From the NCBI RefSeq assembly GCF_007655135.1, contig NC_045130.1, forward strand, positions 14,694,001 to 14,758,000: 64,000 nt of DNA, written 5' to 3'. Positions 21,966 to 33,785 of this stretch are shown one piece after another. A program made the translations under genes and the position numbers. The notes beneath the pieces are model-generated. The model was not told the DNA's origin, ran no database searches, and worked only from the letters and a program-made list of their open reading frames with translations. Numbering within the stretch: position 1 is the first letter of the stretch; every line of letters starts with the position of its first letter. This stretch comes from Punica granatum (Eukaryota > Streptophyta > Magnoliopsida > Myrtales > Lythraceae).

Positions 21966-22370
21966 ATGGATTCATCCAAAAGCAGTCTGTTGCTATTGGT
22001 GGCTCTACTCTTGTTGTGGGGGAGGTGCGAATCAAGTATTTTCCAGAAACACAAAACCCATGTCCTGATCAGAAATGACCTGCAGGAACAACTCGACATG
22101 ACGGTCCACTGCAAATCCAAGGACGACGATCTCGGGGTGCACGTGATCCCTCCCGGAGGGTCTTACGGATTCAGTTTTAGACCCAACTTCTTCTGTACAA
22201 CTCTGTTCTGGTGCGACTTCGAGTGGTCGGGAGCATCGCGGGGTTATAAGGTGTACAGCTGCCAGCGGGATTACAATCGATGTTTCGACTGCACTTGGAG
22301 CATTAAATCGAGCAGCCCGTGTCTGTATAATGCCAAGACTAGTCAGTATGACCTCTGTGATAACTGGTAG
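21966..22370 (+). CDS. S-protein homologue (SPH), array copy 2
   Basis: 134 residues, the form shared by copies 2-13. Signal peptide 1-21 has a longer hydrophobic run than copy 1 (L8 and W18). The mature SPH domain spans about 25-134: the H48-C49 CKSKDDDLG block, IPPGGSYGFSF, NFFCTTLFWC at 74-83, VYSCQRDYNRC at 96-106, CTW at 109-111 and SPCLYN at 117-122. Cysteines are at 49, 77, 83, 99, 106, 109, 119 and 131. C77 sits where the family commonly has glycine, and C99 is probably its partner. An upstream in-frame extension has no ATG (it opens at GTG, 21873), so the start is the ATG at 21966 with context AAAATGG. Compared with copy 1 I count about 17 base changes, 11 replacing and 6 silent. Expected to be secreted; the receptor and role are unknown. 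Confidence 0.94.
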   Translation: MDSSKSSLLLLVALLLLWGRCESSIFQKHKTHVLIRNDLQEQLDMTVHCKSKDDDLGVHVIPPGGSYGFSFRPNFFCTTLFWCDFEWSGASRGYKVYSCQRDYNRCFDCTWSIKSSSPCLYNAKTSQYDLCDNW

Positions 22371-22425
22371 AATGTCGAAGGCTCACCATTCTTATACAAT
22401 AGTTAAAAACTAGTTTTTGGTCAAA

Positions 22426-22431
22426 AATAAA
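22426..22431 (+). terminator. Poly(A) signal of SPH copy 2
   Basis: AATAAA lies 56 bp after the stop, conserved at ATG+460 in every unit checked. Confidence 0.45.
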
Positions 22432-23069
22432 GGTTCATTCGAATCCCAATGTTAATTCATAGATGGCTAGTTCCTCCATAGCTACTACCCCAGGCTTGCG
22501 ATGACTTTGTTGTTATATGGTTGGTGTCTTGGCATAGTGGACACTCTTTGAGCGTAATTTGAGATTGGCTAAAACCTCACCGCTTACCCAAAAAAGAAAT
22601 ATCATTTTGGTTACTGATAGGCATTGCAAGCTCATATGTTAAAAATTGCTAATCTCACCATAAAATTGCAATATCCAAAAAAAAAAAGGCTCAAATAATT
22701 CTATTGTGGTGAATTTGGTGTAGGTGAAAAACATTAAGTCGCTCGAAAATATTAATATTTCAAATCTTAGAGTTTATTAGTATTTTTTCTATACATATAC
22801 ATATCAAATGCAATGGTCGGTTGAAGCACTAATCACATTTTGACGAGCAAATGTGTAAATCCCTGCCTTCTCATTTATCGATCTGTCATCGATATCCTAA
22901 TATGCTAACCACTTTCCCGAAGATAGGTTACAATATTTTATAAAGTTATAAAAAATTTAAATATTACCATGACCTTACTCATACTCTTACCAATCTCATG
23001 CAACAAGAGAAGGTTGATCGTTATTAATCATAAAAGTTTTTTTTCCCCCTAAAAAAGTCAATCTTTATG

Positions 23070-23100
<31 letters not shown>

Positions 23101-25165
23101 AAACTTGATAACTATATAATAAAAGGATTATAAAGGTAACTGTTGTGATATCATAGGGTTAGAAAGGTAAATATATAACTAATATTATTAATTAATTTTT
23201 AAAAGTTAGTTAATTTTCAATTACTTACGATACTATATTGCTTAATTTGTAAATGAGTATTATTAATTAATTTGTATATATATATATTTACATATTTTTT
23301 GTTAGTTTGTTTTAATTATTTCAAATTATCAAAATCGATGCCTCGGAGATGACAAGAAATAATGTAATTTCTAACATTTAAGGGGCAATAATTTTATATA
23401 TGTACAAATCCACTTAAATTTAGATGATTCTAATTAGCGCAACAGACGAAACTAAAGAGTCTCGAAACTAGCAGTCAAGACGTATCCTCTCATCTAAGTA
23501 TTTTATTCATCGAGTCTGTTGAGAAATTCAAACAAAGGACATTAGATTTCACCCAAAAAGAAAAGGACAATAGCGGCATCAATATTAACTAACAAAAAAA
23601 ATCACGATTTTGATATCCAAATGAATACGTAATCATTAGCAAAACTCACTATAAAATTTGGAATTAAAGTAAATTAATTATGAATAGTATGAATGGAGAT
23701 TTAACAGGCTGTCAATTGATAAATAACAATAACTTTATTTATATTAATGGCAAAATAATTGCTAAGGTAAATAAAATGCTAAGATATTAAAGAGGGTGTA
23801 TATCTTTTTGTAAATTCAGCCAATTTCCATAATTCTCGCCATTTCCCCTAGCCGTTGACCCCCTTGCTTGGCCTACTCCCAGAGGCAGGTTTATATGTAC
23901 GAAAAGCCTTTCTAAATTATCTTGCCTCAATACATTTCGAGTTGTTTGAATTCCAGATTCTATATTCCACTTCTCAAAAGGGAGGACTTTATTCTCCTTC
24001 CACGTACTTCCTCTTTCAGATTTTCATTAGTTATTTCCTCTACCAAGGTAAGAAATATTATTCACTTTAATTCTCTTTGATTACGAGTATGTGCCAAATC
24101 TTTGGTCACTTCAGTCTTATGCTTATTCCTTCGCAAAAGTTTGATTTTAAATGCTTATATAACTTTCAATAGCCAAGTCTTTTATTTCGATAAGAAGGTC
24201 GAAAGTTTATTATTTAAGTTACAGTGAAATTCTAATAATGCTTCTAATAATAAATCTTATAAGTATATCCAATGTCAGAAAATGTATAATTAAACTAAAG
24301 TCTGATTAACCACTTTCTCGAAGATAGGTTACAATATTTTATAAAGTTATAAAAAATTTAAATATTAACATTCTTTTCAATTAGAAAGTTACGGACTAAA
24401 ATTTATCATTTTTCCCTTACCGAATTTTTTTTACCTTTTTTTCCTCATAGAAAATTTGATTAATGGATGAAAATAGAAAATAAACCAAAAGTACAAGAGA
24501 AAATGAATTAAAAAAAGGAAAAGGACAAAAGCAAAAATAAACAAAGTTATTAGATATAAATGAACTAAAAAAGTAGAAAATAAACGAAAACGAAAAAACA
24601 TTTAAAATTAAAGTTAAAAATTATGTTTTTTATTTTTACAAGAATGTATGAAAATTTAGCGGACATCTCAAATTTGGAGGTTTGAAATTATGGTATTTGC
24701 AGGTTTTTTTTTGGGCGGGAGTGGGTGATGGTAATAGTGTCTATATATGTGTATATATTATATAACTCAGACTCCTTTGATGAGAGTTTCTATTCGTGCC
24801 ATGAGGAGTTGTCACATAATTATTTTCGTGCGAGGAGGAATTGTCACATAAGTTACCTATCACATTAAATTTATTCCCTCTTCTATTAAGTCATCTTTGA
24901 CTCTCTTCTTCCTCGGGCTCTTACCCCATTTAGTTCTTTTCAATTCTCGAAAGTTTTATTTTTATCAGCCATTAATTTATATATTTTTTTATTTTCTATT
25001 GTTGAAATAACTATTTTTTAGAAAGAAATGTAAACATATACCGTATTTCACCAAAAAAAATACTAATAACTATAATAAAGGGACAAAGATAGTTTCACAA
25101 ATTATCGAACATGAAACCTATTGATTACCAGACAATGGCGTTCGCGATTACACTTATCCTTTTTG

Positions 25166-26701
25166 AAAAATAAAACATAACCTTCAACAATGTATCATGA
25201 AATTGCCTTACGTGGATGCATGTGGTATTTATTAGTATTGAGTGCTTTTGATTTCCAATTTTCCCACTTTTCTAAATCTAACACATGCATCATCCGAGAA
25301 TATTCCTTTGGGTGTTATTTATACCTTTGGCCCAAATAATCCCAACAAATATGCCCAAAAATGGGCTGCCCCTTCTAAATATTAAATGAAATTACCATAC
25401 GGGGATATATATATATATGGAGTTTATTAGTATTGAGTGTTTTTTATTTCCAATTTTCCCCCTTTTCTAAATCTAACCCACTCATAATCCGAGAATATTC
25501 CTTTGGGTGTTATTTCTATCTTTGGCCCAAATAATCCCAACAAATATTAAAATCAACAAGGAAGAAGGAAAATCTAAAACCTCACTTCCCTCCCCGAAAA
25601 TGGATTCATCCAAAAGCAGTCTGTTGCTATTGGTGGCTCTACTCTTGTTGTGGGGGAGGTGCGAATCAAGTATTTTCCAGAAACACAAAACCCATGTCCT
25701 GATCAGAAATGACCTGCAGGAACAACTCGACATGACGGTCCACTGCAAATCCAAGGACGACGATCTCGGGGTGCACGTGATCCCTCCCGGAGGGTCTTAC
25801 GGATTCAGTTTTAGACCCAACTTCTTCTGTACAACTCTGTTCTGGTGCGACTTCGAGTGGTCGGGAGCATCGCGGGGTTATAAGGTGTACAGCTGCCAGC
25901 GGGATTACAATCGATGTTTCGACTGCACTTGGAGCATTAAATCGAGCAGCCCGTGTCTGTATAATGCCAAGACTAGTCAGTATGACCTCTGTGATAACTG
26001 GTAGAATGTCGAAGGCTCACCATTCTTATACAATAGTTAAAAACTAGTTTTTGGTCAAAAATAAAGGTTCATTCGAATCCCAATGTTAATTCATAGATGG
26101 CTAGTTCCTCCATAGCTACTACCCCAGGCTTGCGATGACTTTGTTGTTATATGGTTGGTGTCTTGGCATAGTGGACACTCTTTGAGCGTAATTTGAGATT
26201 GGCTAAAACCTCACCGCTTACCCAAAAAAGAAATATCATTTTGGTTACTGATAGGCATTGCAAGCTCATATGTTAAAAATTGCTAATCTCACCATAAAAT
26301 TGCAATATCCAAAAAAAAAAGGCTCAAATAATTCTATTGTGGTGAATTTGGTGTAGGTGAAAAACATTAAGTCGCTCGAAAATATTAATATTTCAAATCT
26401 TAGAGTTTATTAGTATTTTTTCTATACATATACATATCAAATGCAATGGTCGGTTGAAGCACTAATCACATTTTGACGAGCAAATGTGTAAATCCCTGCC
26501 TTCTCATTTATCGATCTGTCATCGATATCCTAATATGCTAACCACTTTCCCGAAGATAGGTTACAATATTTTATAAAGTTATAAAAAATTTAAATATTAC
26601 CATGACCTTACTCATACTCTTACCAATCTCATGCAACAAGAGAAGGTTGATCGTTATTAATCATAAAAGTTTTTTTCCCCCTAAAAAAGTCAATCTTTAT
26701 G

Positions 26702-26734
<33 letters not shown>

Positions 26735-28798
26735 AAACTTGATAACTATATAATAAATAGGATTATAAAGGTAACTGTTGTGATATCATAGGGTTAGAAA
26801 GGTAAATATATAACTAATATTATTAATTAATTTTTAATTGTTAGTTAATTTTCAATTACTTACGATACTATATTGCTTAATTTGTAAATGAGTATTATTA
26901 ATTAATTTGTATATATATATATTTACATATTTTTTGTTAGTTTGTTTTAATTATTTCAAATTATCAAAATCGATGCCTCGGAGATGACAAGAAATAATGT
27001 AATTTCTAACATTTAAGGGGCAATAATTTTATATATGTACAAATCCACTTAAATTTAGATGATTCTAATTAGCGCAACAGACGAAACTAAAGAGTCTCGA
27101 AACTAGCAGTCAAGACGTATCCTCTCATCTAAGTATTTTATTCATCGAGTCTGTTGAGAAATTCAAACAAAGGACATTAGATTTCACCCAAAAAGAAAAG
27201 GACAATAGCGGCATCAATATTAACTAACAAAAAAAATCACGATTTTGATATCCAAATGAATACGTAATCATTAGCAAAACTCACTATAAAATTTGGAATT
27301 AAAGTAAATTAATTATGAATAGTATGAATGGAGATTTAACAGGCTGTCAATTGATAAATAACAATAACTTTATTTATTAATGGCAAAATAATTGCTAAGG
27401 TAAATAAAATGCTAAGATATTAAAGAGGGTGTATATCTTTTTGTAAATTCAGCCAATTTCCATAATTCTCGCCATTTCCCCTAGCCGTTGACCCCCTTGC
27501 TTGGCCTACTCCCAGAGGCAGGTTTATATGTACGAAAAGCCTTCTAAATTATCTTGCCTCAATACATTTCGAGTTGTTTGAATTCCAGATTCTATATTCC
27601 ACTTCTCAAAAGGGAGGACTTTATTCTCCTTCCACGTACTTCCTCTTTCAGATTTTCATTAGTTATTTCCTCTACCAAGGTAAGAAATATTATTCACTTT
27701 AATTCTCTTTGATTACGAGTATGTGCCAAATCTTTGGTCACTTCAGTCTTATGCTTATTCCTTCGCAAAAGTTTGATTTTAAATGCTTATATAACTTTCA
27801 ATAGCCAAGTCTTTTATTTCGATAAGAAGGTCGAAAGTTTATTATTTAAGTTACAGTGAAATTCTAATAATGCTTCTAATAATAAATCTTATAAGTATAT
27901 CCAATGTCAGAAAATGTATAATTAAACTAAAGTCTGATTAACCACTTTCTCGAAGATAGGTTACAATATTTTATAAAGTTATAAAAAATTTAAATATTAA
28001 CATTCTTTTCAATTAGAAAGTTACGGACTAAAATTTATCATTTTTCCCTTACCGAATTTTTTTTACCTTTTTTTCCTCATAGAAAATTTGATTAATGGAT
28101 GAAAATAGAAAATAAACCAAAAGTACAAGAGAAAATGAATTAAAAAAAGGAAAAGGACAAAAGCAAAAATAAACAAAGTTATTAGATATAAATGAACTAA
28201 AAAAGTAGAAAATAAACGAAAACGAAAAAACATTTAAAATTAAAGTTAAAAATTATGTTTTTTATTTTTACAAGAATGTATGAAAATTTAGCGGACATCT
28301 CAAATTTGGAGGGTTTGAAATTATGGTATTTGCAGGTTTTTTTTTGGGCGGGAGTGGGTGATGGTAATAGTGTCTATATATGTGTATATATTATATAACT
28401 CAGACTCCTTTGATGAGAGTTTCTATTCGTGCCATGAGGAGTTGTCACATAATTATTTTCGTGCGAGGAGGAATTGTCACATAAGTTACCTATCACATTA
28501 AATTTATTCCCTCTTCTATTAAGTCATCTTTGACTCTCTTCTTCCTCGGGCTCTTACCCCATTTAGTTCTTTTCAATTCTCGAAAGTTTTATTTTTATCA
28601 GCCATTAATTTATATATTTTTTTATTTTCTATTGTTGAAATAACTATTTTTTAGAAAGAAATGTAAACATATACCGTATTTCACCAAAAAAAATACTAAT
28701 AACTATAATAAAGGGACAAAGATAGTTTCACAAATTATCGAACATGAAACCTATTGATTACCAGACAATGGCGTTCGCGATTACACTTATCCTTTTTG
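25166..28798 (+). repeat. SPH array unit U3 (3633 bp)
   Basis: Like U2 it has the TTTCTATC promoter variant and the 20-bp deletion (near 28588). Unlike U2 it carries TTTTTAATTG in the spacer (about 26830). It has a 2-bp loss in TTTATTTATTAATGG (about 27372) and a 1-bp loss at about 27541 inside the exon-like block, which breaks the 71-residue frame. Confidence 0.92.
25600..26004 (+). CDS. S-protein homologue (SPH), array copy 3
   Basis: Encodes exactly the same 134 residues as copy 2, 3634 bp downstream, with the same start context and AATAAA at 26060-26065. It shares with copy 2 the altered TATA-like box in module B, so if promoter strength varies among copies these two should behave alike. 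No lesion is seen in the frame. Confidence 0.94.
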   Translation: MDSSKSSLLLLVALLLLWGRCESSIFQKHKTHVLIRNDLQEQLDMTVHCKSKDDDLGVHVIPPGGSYGFSFRPNFFCTTLFWCDFEWSGASRGYKVYSCQRDYNRCFDCTWSIKSSSPCLYNAKTSQYDLCDNW

Positions 28799-30333
28799 AA
28801 AAATAAAACATAACCTTCAACAATGTATCATGAAATTGCCTTACGTGGATGCATGTGGTATTTATTAGTATTGAGTGCTTTTGATTTCCAATTTTCCCAC
28901 TTTTCTAAATCTAACACATGCATCATCCGAGAATATTCCTTTGGGTGTTATTTATACCTTTGGCCCAAATAATCCCAACAAATATGCCCAAAAATGGGCT
29001 GCCCCTTCTAAATATTAAATGAAATTACCATACGGGGATATATATATATATGGAGTTTATTAGTATTGAGTGTTTTTTATTTCCAATTTTCCCCCTTTTC
29101 TAAATCTAACCCACTCATAATCCGAGAATATTCCTTTGGGTGTTATTTATATCTTTGGCCCAAATAATCCCAACAAATATTAAAATCAACAAGGAAGAAG
29201 GAAAATCTAAAACCTCACTTCCCTCCCCGAAAATGGATTCATCCAAAAGCAGTCTGTTGCTATTGGTGGCTCTACTCTTGTTGTGGGGGAGGTGCGAATC
29301 AAGTATTTTCCAGAAACACAAAACCCATGTCCTGATCAGAAATGACCTGCAGGAACAACTCGACATGACGGTCCACTGCAAATCCAAGGACGACGATCTC
29401 GGGGTGCACGTGATCCCTCCCGGAGGGTCTTACGGATTCAGTTTTAGACCCAACTTCTTCTGTACAACTCTGTTCTGGTGCGACTTCGAGTGGTCGGGAG
29501 CATCGCGGGGTTATAAGGTGTACAGCTGCCAGCGGGATTACAATCGATGTTTCGACTGCACTTGGAGCATTAAATCGAGCAGCCCGTGTCTGTATAATGC
29601 CAAGACTAGTCAGTATGACCTCTGTGATAACTGGTAGAATGTCGAAGGCTCACCATTCTTATACAATAGTTAAAAACTAGTTTTTGGTCAAAAATAAAGG
29701 TTCATTCGAATCCCAATGTTAATTCATAGATGGCTAGTTCCTCCATAGCTACTACCCCAGGCTTGCGATGACTTTGTTGTTATATGGTTGGTGTCTTGGC
29801 ATAGTGGACACTCTTTGAGCGTAATTTGAGATTGGCTAAAACCTCACCGCTTACCCAAAAAAGAAATATCATTTTGGTTACTGATAGGCATTGCAAGCTC
29901 ATATGTTAAAAATTGCTAATCTCACCATAAAATTGCAATATCCAAAAAAAAAAGGCTCAAATAATTCTATTGTGGTGAATTTGGTGTAGGTGAAAAACAT
30001 TAAGTCGCTCGAAAATATTAATATTTCAAATCTTAGAGTTTATTAGTATTTTTTCTATACATATACATATCAAATGCAATGGTCGGTTGAAGCACTAATC
30101 ACATTTTGACGAGCAAATGTGTAAATCCCTGCCTTCTCATTTATCGATCTGTCATCGATATCCTAATATGCTAACCACTTTCCCGAAGATAGGTTACAAT
30201 ATTTTATAAAGTTATAAAAAATTTAAATATTACCATGACCTTACTCATACTCTTACCAATCTCATGCAACAAGAGAAGGTTGATCGTTATTAATCATAAA
30301 AAGTTTTTTTTCCCCCTAAAATCAATCTTTATG

Positions 30334-30366
<33 letters not shown>

Positions 30367-32219
30367 AAACTTGATAACTCGGAGATGACAAGAAATAATG
30401 TAATTTCTAACATTTAAGGGGCAATAATTTTATATATGTACAAATCCACTTAAATTTAGATGATTCTAATTAGCGCAACAGACGAAACTAAAGAGTCTCG
30501 AAACTAGCAGTCAAGACGTATCCTCTCATCTAAGTATTTTATTCATCGAGTCTGTTGAGAAATTCAAACAAAGGACATTAGATTTCACCCAAAAAGAAAA
30601 GGACAATAGCGGCATCAATATTAACTAACAAAAAAAATCACGATTTTGATATCCAAATGAATACGTAATCATTAGCAAAACTCACTATAAAATTTGGAAT
30701 TAAAGTAAATTAATTATGAATAGTATGAATGGAGATTTAACAGGCTGTCAATTGATAAATAACAATAACTTTATTTATTAATGGCAAAATAATTGCTAAG
30801 GTAAATAAAATGCTAAGATATTAAAGAGGGTGTATATCTTTTTGTAAATTCAGCCAATTTCCATAATTCTCGCCATTTCCCCTAGCCGTTGACCCCCTTG
30901 CTTGGCCTACTCCCAGAGGCAGGTTTATATGTACGAAAAGCCTTTCTAAATTATCTTGCCTCAATACATTTCGAGTTGTTTGAATTCCAGATTCTATATT
31001 CCACTTCTCAAAAGGGAGGACTTTATTCTCCTTCCACGTACTTCCTCTTTCAGATTTTCATTAGTTATTTCCTCTACCAAGGTAAGAAATATTATTCACT
31101 TTAATTCTCTTTGATTACGAGTATGTGCCAAATCTTTGGTCACTTCAGTCTTATGCTTATTCCTTCGCAAAAGTTTGATTTTAAATGCTTATATAACTTT
31201 CAATAGCCAAGTCTTTTATTTCGATAAGAAGGTCGAAAGTTTATTATTTAAGTTACAGTGAAATTCTAATAATGCTTCTAATAATAAATCTTATAAGTAT
31301 ATCCAATGTCAGAAAATGTATAATTAAACTAAAGTCTGATTAACCACTTTCTCGAAGATAGGTTACAATATTTTATAAAGTTATAAAAAATTTAAATATT
31401 AACATTCTTTTCAATTAGAAAGTTACGGACTAAAATTTATCATTTTTCCCTTACCGAATTTTTTTTACCTTTTTTTCCTCATAGAAAATTTGATTAATGG
31501 ATGAAAATAGAAAATAAACCAAAAGTACAAGAGAAAATGAATTAAAAAAAGGAAAAGGACAAAAGCAAAAATAAACAAAGTTATTAGATATAAATGAACT
31601 AAAAAAGTAGAAAATAAACGAAAACGAAAAAACATTTAAAATTAAAGTTAAAAATTATGTTTTTTATTTTTACAAGAATGTATGAAAATTTAGCGGACAT
31701 CTCAAATTTGGAGGGTTTGAAATTATGGTATTTGCAGGTTTTTTTTTGGGCGGGAGTGGGTGATGGTAATAGTGTCTATATATGTGTATATATTATATAA
31801 CTCAGACTCCTTTGATGAGAGTTTCTATTCGTGCCATGAGGAGTTGTCACATAATTATTTTCGTGCGAGGAGGAATTGTCACATAAGTTACCTATCACAT
31901 TAAATTTATTCCCTCTTCTATTAAGTCATCTTTGACTCTCTTCTTCCTCGGGCTCTTACCCCATTTAGTTCTTTACAATTCTCGAAAGTTTTATTAATAT
32001 TCTCCTCTCCTAATTTTTATCAGCCATTAATTTATATATTTTTTTATTTTCTATTGTTGAAATAACTATTTTTTAGAAAGAAATGTAAACATATACCGTA
32101 TTTCACCAAAAAAATACTAATAACTATAATAAAGGGACAAAGATAGTTTCACAAATTATCGAACATGAAACCTATTGATTACCAGACAATGGCGTTCGCG
32201 ATTACACTTATCCTTTTTG
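28799..32219 (+). repeat. SPH array unit U4 (3421 bp, spacer deletion)
   Basis: The shortest complete unit. At 30379/30380 it lacks a 231-bp AT-rich block (corresponding to 26748-26978 in U3), with a CT at both break edges that suggests microhomology-mediated or slippage loss. It shares the 2-bp spacer loss with U3 (30773) but has the full-length 3' end (about 31990) and the TTTATATC promoter form of later units, so it is a transitional mosaic. Confidence 0.92.
29233..29637 (+). CDS. S-protein homologue (SPH), array copy 4
   Basis: Product identical to copy 2. It is the first copy whose proximal promoter reads TTATTTATATC (29143-29153). The spacer after the gene is 231 bp shorter than elsewhere, bringing the exon-like block (donor at 31081/31082) closer to this gene. 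No lesion is seen in the frame. Confidence 0.94.
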   Translation: MDSSKSSLLLLVALLLLWGRCESSIFQKHKTHVLIRNDLQEQLDMTVHCKSKDDDLGVHVIPPGGSYGFSFRPNFFCTTLFWCDFEWSGASRGYKVYSCQRDYNRCFDCTWSIKSSSPCLYNAKTSQYDLCDNW

Positions 32220-33754
32220 AAAAATAAAACATAACCTTCAACAATGTATCATGAAATTGCCTTACGTGGATGCATGTGGTATTTATTAGTATTGAGTGCT
32301 TTTGATTTCCAATTTTCCCACTTTTCTAAATCTAACACATGCATCATCCGAGAATATTCCTTTGGGTGTTATTTATACCTTTGGCCCAAATAATCCCAAC
32401 AAATATGCCCAAAAATGGGCTGCCCCTTCTAAATATTAAATGAAATTACCATACGGGGATATATATATATGGAGTTTATTAGTATTGAGTGTTTTTTATT
32501 TCCAATTTTCCCCCTTTTCTAAATCTAACCCACTCATAATCCGAGAATATTCCTTTGGGTGTTATTTATATCTTTGGCCCAAATAATCCCAACAAATATT
32601 AAAATCAACAAGGAAGAAGGAAAATCTAAAACCTCACTTCCCTCCCCGAAAATGGATTCATCCAAAAGCAGTCTGTTGCTATTGGTGGCTCTACTCTTGT
32701 TGTGGGGGAGGTGCGAATCAAGTATTTTCCAGAAACACAAAACCCATGTCCTGATCAGAAATGACCTGCAGGAACAACTCGACATGACGGTCCACTGCAA
32801 ATCCAAGGACGACGATCTCGGGGTGCACGTGATCCCTCCCGGAGGGTCTTACGGATTCAGTTTTAGACCCAACTTCTTCTGTACAACTCTGTTCTGGTGC
32901 GACTTCGAGTGGTCGGGAGCATCGCGGGGTTATAAGGTGTACAGCTGCCAGCGGGATTACAATCGATGTTTCGACTGCACTTGGAGCATTAAATCGAGCA
33001 GCCCGTGTCTGTATAATGCCAAGACTAGTCAGTATGACCTCTGTGATAACTGGTAGAATGTCGAAGGCTCACCATTCTTATACAATAGTTAAAAACTAGT
33101 TTTTGGTCAAAAATAAAGGTTCATTCGAATCCCAATGTTAATTCATAGATGGCTAGTTCCTCCATAGCTACTACCCCAGGCTTGCGATGACTTTGTTGTT
33201 ATATGGTTGGTGTCTTGGCATAGTGGACACTCTTTGAGCGTAATTTGAGATTGGCTAAAACCTCACCGCTTACCCAAAAAAGAAATATCATTTTGGTTAC
33301 TGATAGGCATTGCAAGCTCATATGTTAAAAATTGCTAATCTCACCATAAAATTGCAATATCCAAAAAAAAAAGGCTCAAATAATTCTATTGTGGTGAATT
33401 TGGTGTAGGTGAAAAACATTAAGTCGCTCGAAAATATTAATATTTCAAATCTTAGAGTTTATTAGTATTTTTTCTATACATATACATATCAAATGCAATG
33501 GTCGGTTGAAGCACTAATCACATTTTGACGAGCAAATGTGTAAATCCCTGCCTTCTCATTTATCGATCTGTCATCGATATCCTAATATGCTAACCACTTT
33601 CCCGAAGATAGGTTACAATATTTTATAAAGTTATAAAAAATTTAAATATTACCATGACCTTACTCATACTCTTACCAATCTCATGCAACAAGAGAAGGTT
33701 GATCGTTATTAATCATAAAAGTTTTTTTTCCCCCTAAAAAAGTCAATCTTTATG

Positions 33755-33785
<31 letters not shown>

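Larger units (their letters stand above)
21532..25165 (+). repeat. SPH array unit U2 (3634 bp)
   Basis: First unit fully right of the retrotransposon. Order: promoter modules, SPH gene, poly(A) signal, (TA)n(TG)n at about 23071-23100, AT-rich spacer, exon-like block, AT-rich end. Private or shared variants: TTTTTAAAAGTTAG at about 23196-23209 (also in U10-U13), ATAATAAAAGG in place of ATAATAAATAGG, and a 20-bp deletion near 24960 shared with U3. No other gene is supported in the 3.2 kb outside the SPH frame. Confidence 0.92.

Noticed and set aside
21848..22120. 90-residue minus-strand frame overlapping each SPH gene
   Set aside because: It is the antisense shadow of the SPH coding sequence, copied with the unit; no family features are visible.
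22520..22560. tRNA- or SINE-like A box (TGGCATAGTGG) after the SPH gene
   Set aside because: No B box follows at the right distance, and TTCGAATCCC lies upstream instead; no cloverleaf can be drawn.
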